Notes: generated by a model from the sequence alone, not told the origin. Positions 48,971 to 58,170 are shown, counted from the first letter of the stretch. The stretch: DNA of 64,000 nucleotides from Domibacillus sp. DTU_2020_1001157_1_SI_ALB_TIR_016 (GCF_032341995.1 NZ_CP135439.1:2687501-2751500), one strand, 5' to 3'. Numbers and translations: made by a program.

Positions 48971-48983
48971 AAGGAGGCTGTTC

Positions 48984-49259
48984 ATGTCTGCCACTCTTGT
49001 ATTTAAGGCTCTCTCTGACCCCACCCGGCGCTCTATTATCGAGCTGCTGAAAAAACAGGATATGACAGCCGGTGACATTGCAGAGCATTTTCAAATGACC
49101 AAACCAAGTATTTCCCACCACCTTCACACGCTGCAAAATGCCGGACTTGTTTTGTCTGAACGGAAGGGCCAGCACATTATTTATTCACTCAATACAACCG
49201 TTTTTCAGGATATTGTTGCCTGGATGCTGACGGTATCTGGAAAGGAGAAAGAAAAATGA
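48984..49259 (+). CDS. ArsR-family repressor, SdpR-like
   Basis: The 91-aa winged-helix protein has LVFKALSDPTRRSIIELLKK and the recognition helix MTKPSISHHLHTLQNAGLV. It lacks the metal-binding cysteines of ArsR/SmtB sensors. In B. subtilis SdpR represses sdpRI until SdpI captures the SDP toxin at the membrane and sequesters SdpR. The four-base ATGA overlap with the next gene and the operator upstream reproduce that arrangement. No sdpABC toxin genes occur in the window. AAGGAGG precedes the ATG. Confidence 0.88.
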   Translation: MSATLVFKALSDPTRRSIIELLKKQDMTAGDIAEHFQMTKPSISHHLHTLQNAGLVLSERKGQHIIYSLNTTVFQDIVAWMLTVSGKEKEK

Positions 49260-49888
49260 AAAATCGTTTCTTTTGGATGATCATGTTACTCGCTTCTTTT
49301 GCCAGTATTGCTGCACTTCCCTACCTGCCGGATCAAATTGCAACACATTGGGGTCCCTCCGGAGAAGCCGATGGCTATTCTTCAAAATGGTTTGGCGCCC
49401 TTTTCGGTCCTGCGATAATTCTTTTGATTGGCGGTCTTTTTAAGCTTCTTCCTAAAATAGATCCGCGCCGGCAAAATTACGATAAGTTTCAAAGCAGCTA
49501 TTCCATTATCGCCAATGCCTCACTGACTCTTATTTTCGTCATTCATCTCCTGCTGCTCACAAATGGGCTTGGCTATGAAGTGCATATGGATACCGCTGTT
49601 TCTCTTTTGATCGGGGCTCTTTTTATGATTATTGGAAATTACATGCCCCGTATGCGTCCCAGCTATTTTGTCGGCATCCGGACACCCTGGACGCTTGCAG
49701 ACGACCGTATTTGGACCAAAACACACCGCACCGGCGGATGGCTGTTTGCTGCAGGCGGGCTTGTGCTGATGGCATCGGCTCTTTTGCCGGCTGCTGTAAA
49801 AATACCGACACTGATTGGTGTGGTCATTTTAATTATCTCTATCCCCTATCTTCAGTCTTATCTTTTATTTAAGAAAAGCCATCATTAA
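49256..49888 (+). CDS. SdpI-family membrane protein (toxin-immunity type)
   Basis: The 210-aa integral membrane protein has six hydrophobic helices. The N-terminal DUF1648 segment LPDQIATHWGPSGEADGYSSKW and the C-terminal SdpI segment PRMRPSYFVGIRTPWTLADDRIWTKTHRTGGWLF are both present. SdpI protects against the SDP cannibalism toxin and signals to SdpR. Coupled translation with the repressor suggests the same logic. Because no toxin genes are seen nearby, it may protect against toxins from neighbours or have another envelope role. Confidence 0.88.
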   Translation: MKNRFFWMIMLLASFASIAALPYLPDQIATHWGPSGEADGYSSKWFGALFGPAIILLIGGLFKLLPKIDPRRQNYDKFQSSYSIIANASLTLIFVIHLLLLTNGLGYEVHMDTAVSLLIGALFMIIGNYMPRMRPSYFVGIRTPWTLADDRIWTKTHRTGGWLFAAGGLVLMASALLPAAVKIPTLIGVVILIISIPYLQSYLLFKKSHH

Positions 49889-49914
49889 CCAATCCCTTTT
49901 AGCGAAAATTGCTC

Positions 49915-49943
49915 TTGACTGGATCGTATAGAGACGATATGAT
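49915..49943 (+). promoter_or_regulatory. yitJ-metH promoter (sigma-A)
   Basis: TTGACT (49915-49920) and TATGAT (49938-49943) are 17 bp apart, placing the start about 25 bp before the riboswitch P1 stem. Confidence 0.75.
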
Positions 49944-49976
49944 ATTTTTAATTATTCTTGCAATTTTATAAACTCA

Positions 49977-50140
49977 TTCTTATCAAGAGAAGCCGAGGGT
50001 ACTGGCCCGATGACGCTTCAGCAACCAGCCGGTACGGTCAGGTGCTAAGTCCAGCAGACTGCAACGGTCTGGAAGATGAGAAGGAACGGACAACACATAC
50101 ATGTTGAAAAGCCTTCTTGCCATTAAGAAGGCTTTTTTTA
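49977..50140 (+). ncRNA. SAM-I (S-box) riboswitch with terminator
   Basis: The conserved S-box elements appear in order: TTCTTATCAAGAGAAGCCGA, GGGTACTGGCCCGATGACGC, TTCAGCAACC, GGTGCTAAGTCC, and the closing GGAAGATGAGAAGG that completes P1. An intrinsic terminator (GCCTTCTT...AAGAAGGC and a T-run, 50108-50138) follows; GAGAAGG can instead pair with CCTTCTT to form the antiterminator. High S-adenosylmethionine should terminate transcription before yitJ-metH. Confidence 0.95.
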
Positions 50141-50174
50141 TTTTATTATTCAGTATAAGAGAGGATGCTGCGCC

Positions 50175-52034
50175 ATGACACTGCTCGACAAGTTAAAAAC
50201 AAGCGTGCTGACTGCCGATGGAGCAATGGGTACATTATTGTATTCTTATGGAATCGATTTTTGCTATGAAGAACTGAACACGGAAAAGCCGGAAGTCATT
50301 GAAAAAATCCACAGCGACTACATTCAAGCCGGAGCGGATGTTATTCAAACGAATACGTATGGCGCGAATGCTTTAAAGCTTTCCCGGTATGGAATGGAGA
50401 GCCGTGCACGTGAATTGAACGAAGCGGCGCTGCGTATCGCGAAACGGGCGGCGGCTCCGGGCGGACAGTTTGTACTTGGCACAATCGGCGGCATTCGCGG
50501 CATCCGTAAAAGTACAGCGACCAACGATGAAATTCTCGCTTCTGTACGCGAGCAGGCTGAAAGCTTATTAGCCGGAGATCCAGACGGACTGCTGCTTGAA
50601 ACATATTATGATTTTGAAGAATTGACCGCTACTGTAAAGCTTCTTCGTCAAATGAGCAATGTGCCGATCATTGCCCAAGTATCCATGCATGAGCCAGGTG
50701 TTCTGCAAAATGGACTGACTTTAAATAATGCTCTTTCTCAGCTTGAAGGCATCGGAGCGGACGTGGTCGGTGTCAACTGCCGTCTCGGTCCTTACCATAC
50801 GATTCAGGCGTTTGAAGAAGTCACACTGCCAAGCAAAGCATTTCTTTCCGCTTATCCGAATGCGAGCCTGCTGGATGTAGAAGATGGCCGGATTGTTTAT
50901 GAATCAGAAGCCGACTATTTCGGACGGGCGGCCGTTCTTCTTCGCAATGAAGGTGTCCGCTTAATTGGCGGCTGCTGCGGCACAACACCAAAGCATATTG
51001 AAGCGGCGAAAAAACGCCTTGCCGGCCTTCCTCCTTTGACGGAGAAAAAAGTACAAACGAAAAAACCCATTATTATTCAAGAAGCGGCACCGGCGACAGA
51101 TGTCTCCATTTGTGAAAAAGCGAAAACAGAGCGCACCATTATCGTTGAGCTTGATACACCCAAAACACTTGTAGCGGACAAGTTCATCGAAGGTGCGAAC
51201 GCACTTTATAAAACAGGCATTGATGCCGTGACGATGGCGGATAACTCTCTTGCTTCCCCACGCGTCAGCAACATGGCGATGGGTGCTACGCTAAAAATGA
51301 AGCATGATGTTCGTTCTCTCGTTCACATTACGTGCCGTGACCGCAATTTAATCGGCCTGCAATCCCACTTGATGGGTCTCGATGCGCTCGGCCTTCATGA
51401 TGTTCTCGCGATTACAGGCGATCCGACAAAGGTCGGCGACTTCCCTGGCGCGACCAGTGTGTATGATGTTTCAAGCCTAGAGCTCATTCAGCTTATTAAA
51501 CAATTAAACGAAGGGATTTCTTTTTCTGGTAAACCGCTGAAAAAGAAATCCAATTTCTCCGTTGCTGCAGCGTTTAACCCGAATGTCCGCGTACTGGACC
51601 GTGCTGTTAAACGGATGGAGAAAAAAATCGAATGTGGTGCAGACTACTTTATTACACAGCCGGTATTTACAAAAGAAAAAATTGTTGAAGTATATGAGGC
51701 AACGAAGCATTTATCAACACCGGTGTTTATCGGTATTATGCCGCTGACCAATATGCGGAACGCCGAGTTTTTACACCACGAAGTACCGGGAATCAAGCTG
51801 TCGGATGAAACGCTTGAGCGTATGCGTGCCTGCGGCGAAGACCGCGAAGCGTCTGCAAAAGAAGGCGTTCAAATTGCCAAGGAATTGATTGAGACAGCAG
51901 CCGGCTTGTTTAACGGCTTGTACTTGATTACGCCATTTTTACGCTATGACATGTCGATTGAACTAATTCACTTTATAAAAGAACTTGATGCACAGAAAGA
52001 AAGCGGGGCTGTTTATGACCACACATCTTATTGA
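50175..52034 (+). CDS. yitJ: Bifunctional homocysteine S-methyltransferase / methylenetetrahydrofolate reductase (YitJ)
   Basis: The 619-aa fusion has an N-terminal homocysteine methyltransferase barrel with its zinc cysteines (GVNCRLGPYH, then IGGCCGTTPKHI). A C-terminal MetF-type flavin barrel follows (from about residue 320; TITCRDRN-like LVHITCRDRNLIG and DYFITQPVF). It supplies 5-methyl-THF for methionine synthesis. It is the first gene behind the SAM riboswitch and overlaps metH by 20 bp. Presence of metH suggests the MetF half is the essential contribution. Confidence 0.94.
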   Translation: MTLLDKLKTSVLTADGAMGTLLYSYGIDFCYEELNTEKPEVIEKIHSDYIQAGADVIQTNTYGANALKLSRYGMESRARELNEAALRIAKRAAAPGGQFVLGTIGGIRGIRKSTATNDEILASVREQAESLLAGDPDGLLLETYYDFEELTATVKLLRQMSNVPIIAQVSMHEPGVLQNGLTLNNALSQLEGIGADVVGVNCRLGPYHTIQAFEEVTLPSKAFLSAYPNASLLDVEDGRIVYESEADYFGRAAVLLRNEGVRLIGGCCGTTPKHIEAAKKRLAGLPPLTEKKVQTKKPIIIQEAAPATDVSICEKAKTERTIIVELDTPKTLVADKFIEGANALYKTGIDAVTMADNSLASPRVSNMAMGATLKMKHDVRSLVHITCRDRNLIGLQSHLMGLDALGLHDVLAITGDPTKVGDFPGATSVYDVSSLELIQLIKQLNEGISFSGKPLKKKSNFSVAAAFNPNVRVLDRAVKRMEKKIECGADYFITQPVFTKEKIVEVYEATKHLSTPVFIGIMPLTNMRNAEFLHHEVPGIKLSDETLERMRACGEDREASAKEGVQIAKELIETAAGLFNGLYLITPFLRYDMSIELIHFIKELDAQKESGAVYDHTSY

Positions 52035-55000
52035 ACAAGAGCTGAAAAAACGCATCCTCCTCATTGATGGCGCAATGGGGACGATGCTTCAAAATGCGGA
52101 TTTAACACCAGAGGACTTCGGCGGCGAAGAGTATGACGGCTGCAACGAAAATCTTGTCCTCACAAGACCGGACGTGATCGAACGTATCCACCGCGAATAT
52201 TTAGAAGCGGGCGCGGACATTATTGCGACGAATACGTTCGGAGGCACTCCGGTTGTATTAGATGAGTACGACCTCGGTGATCAAGCATACGAAATCAACC
52301 TGCGCGCCGTACAAATTGCCCGAAAAGCCGTAGACGAATTTTCAACGCCGGACTGGCCCCGCTTTGTCGCCGGCGCAATGGGACCGACAACGAAAACATT
52401 GTCTGTCACCGGTGGTATTACCTTTGACGCGCTTGTTGATGACTTTGAGCTGCAGGCAAAAGCGCTGATTGAAGGCGGCGCGGATTTGATCTTAATGGAA
52501 ACGAGCCAGGATATGCTGAATGTAAAAGCCGGTACACTTGGCATCCGCCGCGCTTTTGATGCAGCGGGCGTGGAGCTTCCGGTAATGATTTCAGGCACCA
52601 TTGAGCCAATGGGCACGACGCTTGCCGGACAGAATATTGAAGCCTTTTACATTTCAATTGAGCATATTAAGCCGCTCTCTGTCGGCTTAAACTGCGCCAC
52701 TGGCCCAGAGTTTATGACCGATCATATTCGTTCTCTATCTGACCTTGCGACAAGCTATGTAAGTTGTTATCCAAATGCCGGTCTTCCCGATGAGGAAGGT
52801 CGTTATCATGAATCACCAGACTCACTGGCGCAAAAATTGTCGGCTTTCGCCGATAAAGGCTGGCTGAATATCGTTGGCGGCTGCTGCGGTACAACGCCTG
52901 AACATATCCGGGTTATGCGGGAAGCGGTCAAGGATAAACAGCCGCGCGTATCGCCTGAACATCCACACGGACATGCTGTTTCGGGCATTGAGCCGCTTTT
53001 ATATGACGATTCCATGCGTCCCCTTTTCATTGGAGAGCGGACAAATGTAATCGGCTCGCGTAAGTTCAAGCGGCTCATCGTCGAAGGAAAATTCGAGGAA
53101 GCTTCTGAAATTGCCCGGGCGCAGGTGAAAGGCGGCGCCCATGTCATTGACATCTGTCTGGCTAACCCAGACCGCGAAGAGCTGGACGACATAAAAGCAT
53201 TTATGGCAGAAGTCGTTAAAAAAGTGAAAGTCCCTCTTGTAATCGACTCTACCGATGAAAAAGTCATTGAAGAAGCATTGAAATTTTCACAAGGTAAGGC
53301 CATTATTAACTCGATTAACTTAGAAGATGGTGAAGAACGCTTTGATGCGGTGATGCCGCTTGTGAAAAAGTATGGTGCGTCAGTAGTGGTTGGGACAATT
53401 GATGAAGAAGGAATGGCCGTTACACGCGAGCGCAAGCTAGAGATCGCCATTCGCTCACATGATTTGCTTGTAGAAAAATGGGGCCTTGCACCAGAAGATA
53501 TTATTTTCGACCCGCTTGTCTTCCCTGTCGGCACAGGTGACGAGCAGTATATCGGCTCTGCTGTTGAAACCATCGAAGGGATCCGCCTGATTAAAGAACG
53601 GCTTCCGAAATGCTTAACTGTTCTCGGCGTAAGTAACGTGTCATTCGGCCTTCCTCCTGTCGGCCGTGAAGTGCTGAACGCCGTGTACCTGTACCACTGT
53701 ACGCAGGCAGGTCTTGATTACGCGATTGTTAACACGGAAAAGCTCGAACGGTATGCCTCGATTCCAGAAGAAGAAATCAAGCTTGCCGATAATTTACTGT
53801 TTACGACAACCGACGAAACACTTGCGGTGTTCACTGACTTTTACCGTGACAGAAAAAAAGAGAAAAAAGAAGCAGACATGCCGAAAACCGTGCCGGAGCG
53901 GTTAAGCTATTACGTGGTTGAAGGTACAAAAGAAGGCCTTCTGCCTGACCTTGAAGCGGCACGTGGTATGTACGATGATCCGCTTGATATCATTAACGGC
54001 CCGCTCATGAAAGGAATGGCTGAAGTTGGCCGGCTGTTTAACGACAACCAGCTGATTGTTGCCGAGGTTCTGCAAAGTGCAGAAGTCATGAAAGCATCCG
54101 TTGCTTACCTCGAGCAGTTTATGGAGAAAAAAGAAGACGATACAGGAAAAGGCAAAGTTATTTTGGCTACCGTCAAAGGTGATGTGCATGACATCGGTAA
54201 AAACCTCGTCGATATCATTTTAAGCAACAACGGCTTTAAAGTAATTGACGTCGGCATTAAAGTAACACCACAGGCATTGATTGACGTGATTCGTAAAGAA
54301 AAGCCGGATATGGTCGGCCTGTCAGGACTACTTGTTAAGTCCGCCCAGCAAATGGTGATTACTGCCCAGGATTTTAAATCAGCGGATATTGATGTCCCTA
54401 TTTTAGTTGGCGGCGCCGCTCTGTCACGCCGGTTTACCGAAACAAAAATTTCCCCGGAATACAGCGGGCCGGTTTTGTATGCCAAAGATGCGATGGATGG
54501 GCTTGATATTGCCAACCGCCTGCAAAATGCTGAACAAAAAGTGACGCTTTTGCAGGAGCTTGAAGAGAAAAAAGAAAAACGAAAAGCGGTTGAAGCGTAC
54601 CGCGACGAACGAAAAGAGCAGGCTGTTGCCGTCGCGCCGAAACCGGTAAAAACAGTCCGTGAAGACGTTCCTGTTTTTGTTCCTCGTGATACACGCCGCC
54701 GCGTGCTGAAGGATTATGCAATTTCACACTTGAAACCGTATGTGAACATGCAGACATTAATCGGCCATCACCTCGGCATGAAAGGCAATGTGAAAAAGCT
54801 GCTCGAAGAAAAAAATGAAAAAGCGATTCAGCTTCATGAAACCGTGACAGGCTTTTTGAACGAGGGCACCTTAAAAACAGCAGCTGTGTATCAATTTTTC
54901 CCGGCACAGTCTCAAGGTGATGATGTAATTGTTTATGACCCGGCGGATGCGAAAACGGAAATCGAACGATTCACTTTCCCGCGTCAGGAAAAAGAGCCGT

Positions 55001-55458
55001 TCCTCTGCCTGGCTGATTACGTAAAATCAGTCGAAAGCGGCGAAATGGATTACGTTGGCTTTTTTGTGGTAACAGCCGGCTTCGGTGTCCGGAATGCGGC
55101 CGTTAAGCTGCGCGAGGAAGGCAAGTTTTTAGACAGCCACGCCCTTCAGTCCACCGCGCTTGAGCTCGCAGAAGGCTTTGCTGAACGTATTCACCAGGAA
55201 ATGCGCGACCAATGGGGCTTCCCGGATCCTGTTGACTTTACGATGCGTGAACGATTCGCAGCCAAATACCAGGGCCAGCGTTTTTCATTCGGGTATCCAG
55301 CTTGTCCGAACCTTGAAGACCAGGAAAAACTGTTTGGCCTGATCCAGCCGGAAGAAATCGGTGTTCATTTAACGGAAGGCTTTATGATGGAGCCGGAAGC
55401 ATCCGTTTCCGCCATTGTCTTTGCTCATCCGGATGCCCGTTATTTTAACGTTCATTAA
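52015..55458 (+). CDS. metH: Methionine synthase, cobalamin-dependent
   Basis: The 1147-aa modular enzyme transfers the methyl group of 5-methyl-THF to homocysteine via B12. In order it has the homocysteine module with zinc cysteines (GLNCATG, VGGCCGTTPEHI), the pterin module (TNVIGSRKFKRLI through VSNVSFGLPP), the cap helices, and the B12-binding DVHDIGKN motif with H as cobalt ligand. The C-terminal activation domain (FFVVTAGFGV... FSFGYPACPN) comes last. ATG 52015 lies inside yitJ, pointing to coupled translation. B. subtilis relies on the B12-independent MetE, so this organism needs or imports cobalamin for this route. Confidence 0.95.
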   Translation: MTTHLIEQELKKRILLIDGAMGTMLQNADLTPEDFGGEEYDGCNENLVLTRPDVIERIHREYLEAGADIIATNTFGGTPVVLDEYDLGDQAYEINLRAVQIARKAVDEFSTPDWPRFVAGAMGPTTKTLSVTGGITFDALVDDFELQAKALIEGGADLILMETSQDMLNVKAGTLGIRRAFDAAGVELPVMISGTIEPMGTTLAGQNIEAFYISIEHIKPLSVGLNCATGPEFMTDHIRSLSDLATSYVSCYPNAGLPDEEGRYHESPDSLAQKLSAFADKGWLNIVGGCCGTTPEHIRVMREAVKDKQPRVSPEHPHGHAVSGIEPLLYDDSMRPLFIGERTNVIGSRKFKRLIVEGKFEEASEIARAQVKGGAHVIDICLANPDREELDDIKAFMAEVVKKVKVPLVIDSTDEKVIEEALKFSQGKAIINSINLEDGEERFDAVMPLVKKYGASVVVGTIDEEGMAVTRERKLEIAIRSHDLLVEKWGLAPEDIIFDPLVFPVGTGDEQYIGSAVETIEGIRLIKERLPKCLTVLGVSNVSFGLPPVGREVLNAVYLYHCTQAGLDYAIVNTEKLERYASIPEEEIKLADNLLFTTTDETLAVFTDFYRDRKKEKKEADMPKTVPERLSYYVVEGTKEGLLPDLEAARGMYDDPLDIINGPLMKGMAEVGRLFNDNQLIVAEVLQSAEVMKASVAYLEQFMEKKEDDTGKGKVILATVKGDVHDIGKNLVDIILSNNGFKVIDVGIKVTPQALIDVIRKEKPDMVGLSGLLVKSAQQMVITAQDFKSADIDVPILVGGAALSRRFTETKISPEYSGPVLYAKDAMDGLDIANRLQNAEQKVTLLQELEEKKEKRKAVEAYRDERKEQAVAVAPKPVKTVREDVPVFVPRDTRRRVLKDYAISHLKPYVNMQTLIGHHLGMKGNVKKLLEEKNEKAIQLHETVTGFLNEGTLKTAAVYQFFPAQSQGDDVIVYDPADAKTEIERFTFPRQEKEPFLCLADYVKSVESGEMDYVGFFVVTAGFGVRNAAVKLREEGKFLDSHALQSTALELAEGFAERIHQEMRDQWGFPDPVDFTMRERFAAKYQGQRFSFGYPACPNLEDQEKLFGLIQPEEIGVHLTEGFMMEPEASVSAIVFAHPDARYFNVH

Positions 55459-55588
55459 AAGAACCTTTTACTTTAACTCGTAATAAACTGACAGTCGATA
55501 TACGTTATTGACCGTTAACCTTTTCCATTCAACGGTTAAAAAAGGCAGAAGACTTTTCGGGAACATCGCTTCTTGAAAAGAGCCGATA

Positions 55589-55709
55589 GGGGAAGCCGGT
55601 TGGACTACGCTTTCCGCGGGCAATGCGGGAGCCTCCTCGGCGCACGCGCCTGCGGGGTCTCCCGACTCACTGTGCATCCCGCTGGAGTCTTCGTCCGGCC
55701 GGCTTTCCC
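55589..55709. repeat. Palindromic structured element A downstream of metH
   Basis: The arms 55589-55609 and 55689-55709 are inverted copies: 16 of 21 positions match, and some of the mismatches could be bridged by G-U pairs. The interior is GC-rich with nested repeats (GCGGGAGCCTCC, GGTCTCCCG, CATCCCGCTGGAG). From memory it resembles the dispersed 'CTTTCCGCGGGC...GGAGTC' palindromes found in many Bacillaceae genomes; no copy number can be given from this window. It does not encode a plausible protein on either strand. Confidence 0.7.
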
Positions 55710-55815
55710 ATGTGTTTTGAAAAAGCAGCAAAGAAGGCATCTTCACATACGTTTTTACGGCTTTGGTGATAGGGCAAGTGTATCTATTAAGCTGTGCAGT
55801 CTTGTTTAACCGCAC

Positions 55816-55912
55816 AGGCGGCGGGTGTGCGGCGAAGAACTCTATGGGGGACAAACTGGCTCTACGCCTAAGCCTGCCCCATGGAAAGCGAAGCCGTGCT
55901 GCACCCGCCTCC
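55816..55912. repeat. Structured element B downstream of metH
   Basis: GGCGGGTG (55820-55827) is inverted as CACCCGCC (55902-55909). An inner pair, CTATGGGGG and GCCCCATGG, adds to the fold. The element follows element A by about 100 bp in the same 556-bp gene-free interval (55459-56014). The 164-codon minus-strand frame across both elements has no ribosome-binding site and no recognisable domain. Confidence 0.55.
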
Positions 55913-56002
55913 TTATCGGCTCTCATCCCAACATCGGCACTCCTTGCATGAAAAAGAAACAAAGTGCTCTTTTAACAAAGGATTTTATTTGTCTACAAGC
56001 TG

Positions 56003-56032
56003 AAAAGCCGTCCATTATGGACGGCTTTTTTC
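56003..56032. terminator. Hairpin terminator at the 3' end of the MMPL gene
   Basis: AAAAGCCGTCC-ATTAT-GGACGGCTTTTTT forms a strong hairpin that overlaps the stop codon of the MMPL gene. T-runs on both strands suggest it works in both directions. Confidence 0.85.
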
Positions 56033-58096
56033 TTTCTCAAAAAATAAAATCAATGCCGGCAGCAAAAGCCCCCTTACAAAAAAGGTATCAATGAGAATGC
56101 CAACTGCAACGATGAATCCAAATACAAACAGCACTTCAATGGGCTGTGTCATCAATACGGCAAAGGTAGCAGCCAATATAATACCGGCGGATGAAATCAC
56201 CCCTCCTGTTTTAGCTACAGCCCGTTCAACTGCTGCTTTGAGCGAATGCTTTTTTCGTTCTTCCATGTAACGTGAAACGAGAATAATATTATAATCGATG
56301 CCGAGCGCAACAAGGAACACGAACGAATACAGCGGCACTCTTGTACTGATGGCGTCGATGCCAAACAGCGCATTGATTAAAAACAGCCCCAGGCCAAGCG
56401 CAGATAAAAACGACAGGACGATCGTCCCGACCATGTAAAGCGGCATTTTCCACGAGCGCGTAAGGATGATGAGCAGGATAAAAAGCAGAATAATTTCAAG
56501 CGCTACAATAAGCAGTAAATCCCGATCGTTCAACTCCCGGTCATCCAGCTTCTCGGCTGTTTCCCCGGCAAAAAACAGCTTGCCTTCTATTCCCGCATCG
56601 TCAAGGAGCGCCTCCTCCCGCTCTCTTAAACCGGACAACGTATCAAGCGCTTCTTCACTATAAGGGCTCGCTTCGAAAGCGAGGGTCAGCTCATGTGCAT
56701 TTCCTGATGCTTCAGATGTCTGGGGGATGGCAGATAAAATACCTTCCTGTTTGTTAAGCTCTGCAGCTAAAGCAGCCGGATCCCCATTTCCTTCATAAAT
56801 CACGGTTGTCGGCGATACATCTCCCGCCGAAAATTTATCCTCAATGATACGATATCCGACAAGAGACGGCATATCGTCCGGGAAGGATTTTAATGTATCA
56901 AATTCATATTTAATATTGACTACGTTAAAAGCCGAGACAAGAAGAAATACAAGTACAATACCGCCGGAGAGTACAGGTTTAGTTGTCACAAAACGCGCCA
57001 CGCGCCCCCAAAGGCCGCTCTCTTTTTTCTCCCCTTCTCCCGCCTTAGGCACCTTCGGCCAAAACGACCGCCGTCCAAACAACTGAAACAAAGCCGGCAC
57101 AAGTGTGACAGAAGCAAGCATAATCACTGCCATGACGGTGGCAAAAAGCGGCGCAAAGTTTTGATAGTCGCGAATATGTGCAAAGAACAACACAAGCATC
57201 GCTGCAAGCACGGTACCGCCAGAGAAAAAAACTGGCTCTCCTGTTTCCCTCATAGCCCATTTCATTGCATCAAATTTGCTTTCATGGCGGCGCAGCTCTT
57301 CACGAAAACGCGCCAGTACAAATAGCGAGTAGTCAGTGACTGCCGCAAACAACAAAATCGTCATAATAGACAGAGCCTGACTGCTCATCTCAAGCCCCGC
57401 GGCTCCATAAAGACCTAGTATCCGATCTGTCACTGCATACACGAGACCGGATGCCAAAAGTGGGATAAACGCAAGCAGCGGTGAACGATAAATCACAATA
57501 AGCAAAACTAAAATAAGAACAACCGTTGATAACAGCAGTACAATATCTGCTCGTGAAAAAAGGGCAGTCGTATCGGCCGCAATACCGGCTGGCCCGGTTA
57601 CATACACTTTACTGCTGGATTGTTCTCCAGCAATTTTTGTGATCTGGTTAATACGCGGCTCAAACTCTTTGCTGGTGAAGCCTTCCTGAAACACAACAGG
57701 GATAGCTGCGGCAGAGGCATCTGCCGATAAAAACTCGGCTCGCGCCTGAGGCGGCAGCTGAGCAAACGGTGCTATGCCCGTGATCCCGTCTACTTCTTTC
57801 TCAATAGAGGCGAGCGTCCTGGCAATCTCCGTTTCTTCTACTTTTCCATTTTCCTCGTTAAAAACAAGAATAGCCGGCGTGCCGCCTTCGTCCGGGAAAT
57901 ACTCTTCCACTTTTTTTGCCGCCTCAATCGATGCTGCATCCTCTGGCAGTGACTCAAAAGCATCCGCAGTATAATCACGTGCTGCCGGTGCCCATATGCT
58001 TAACAGCACAATCCCCAGCAGCCAGGCTGCCAGCACGGCCCACATTCCTTTTTTTGTCGCCACCCAATCCGTCAGCGGCTGGAGCGCTTTTTTCAT
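56015..58096 (-). CDS. MMPL/RND-superfamily transporter
   Basis: The 693-aa membrane protein shows the MMPL layout. TM1 (residues 18-36) is followed by a large extracytoplasmic loop, five helices including LLFAAVTDYSLFVLARFREELRR, a second loop, and a repeat of the five-helix bundle with LVALGIDYNIILVSRYMEERKKH. The paired D-Y motifs (TDYSLF, IDYNII) are the proton-relay aspartates of this family. Similar to YdfJ/YdgH of Bacillus. It lies downstream of a TetR-family gene, separated by that gene's terminator and its own promoter/operator. The likely role is export of lipids or hydrophobic drugs; substrate unknown. Confidence 0.9.
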   Translation of the reverse strand: MKKALQPLTDWVATKKGMWAVLAAWLLGIVLLSIWAPAARDYTADAFESLPEDAASIEAAKKVEEYFPDEGGTPAILVFNEENGKVEETEIARTLASIEKEVDGITGIAPFAQLPPQARAEFLSADASAAAIPVVFQEGFTSKEFEPRINQITKIAGEQSSSKVYVTGPAGIAADTTALFSRADIVLLLSTVVLILVLLIVIYRSPLLAFIPLLASGLVYAVTDRILGLYGAAGLEMSSQALSIMTILLFAAVTDYSLFVLARFREELRRHESKFDAMKWAMRETGEPVFFSGGTVLAAMLVLFFAHIRDYQNFAPLFATVMAVIMLASVTLVPALFQLFGRRSFWPKVPKAGEGEKKESGLWGRVARFVTTKPVLSGGIVLVFLLVSAFNVVNIKYEFDTLKSFPDDMPSLVGYRIIEDKFSAGDVSPTTVIYEGNGDPAALAAELNKQEGILSAIPQTSEASGNAHELTLAFEASPYSEEALDTLSGLREREEALLDDAGIEGKLFFAGETAEKLDDRELNDRDLLLIVALEIILLFILLIILTRSWKMPLYMVGTIVLSFLSALGLGLFLINALFGIDAISTRVPLYSFVFLVALGIDYNIILVSRYMEERKKHSLKAAVERAVAKTGGVISSAGIILAATFAVLMTQPIEVLFVFGFIVAVGILIDTFFVRGLLLPALILFFEKEKSRP

Positions 58097-58129
58097 ATCT
58101 GTTCCTCCTTAAGCAGCTAGAATACCTTT

Positions 58130-58159
58130 ATTAAATTCTATTTCTGACACAACTGTCAA
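58130..58159 (-). promoter_or_regulatory. MMPL-gene promoter with embedded TetR-type operator
   Basis: On the minus strand -35 TTGACA (58159-58154) and -10 TTTAAT (58135-58130) are 18 bp apart. The palindrome TGACA-GTTG-TGTCA (58158-58145) covers the -35, a fitting site for the neighbouring TetR repressor. Confidence 0.6.
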
Positions 58160-58170
58160 ATTTAAAATGT

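Noticed and set aside
48865..48972. NsrR site in the nos promoter region
   Set aside because: The only dyad there is the sdpR-type operator; it does not resemble the NsrR consensus.
55468..55962. A 164-codon minus-strand frame after metH
   Set aside because: No ribosome-binding site, no recognisable domain, composition driven by the two GC-rich palindromic elements it crosses.
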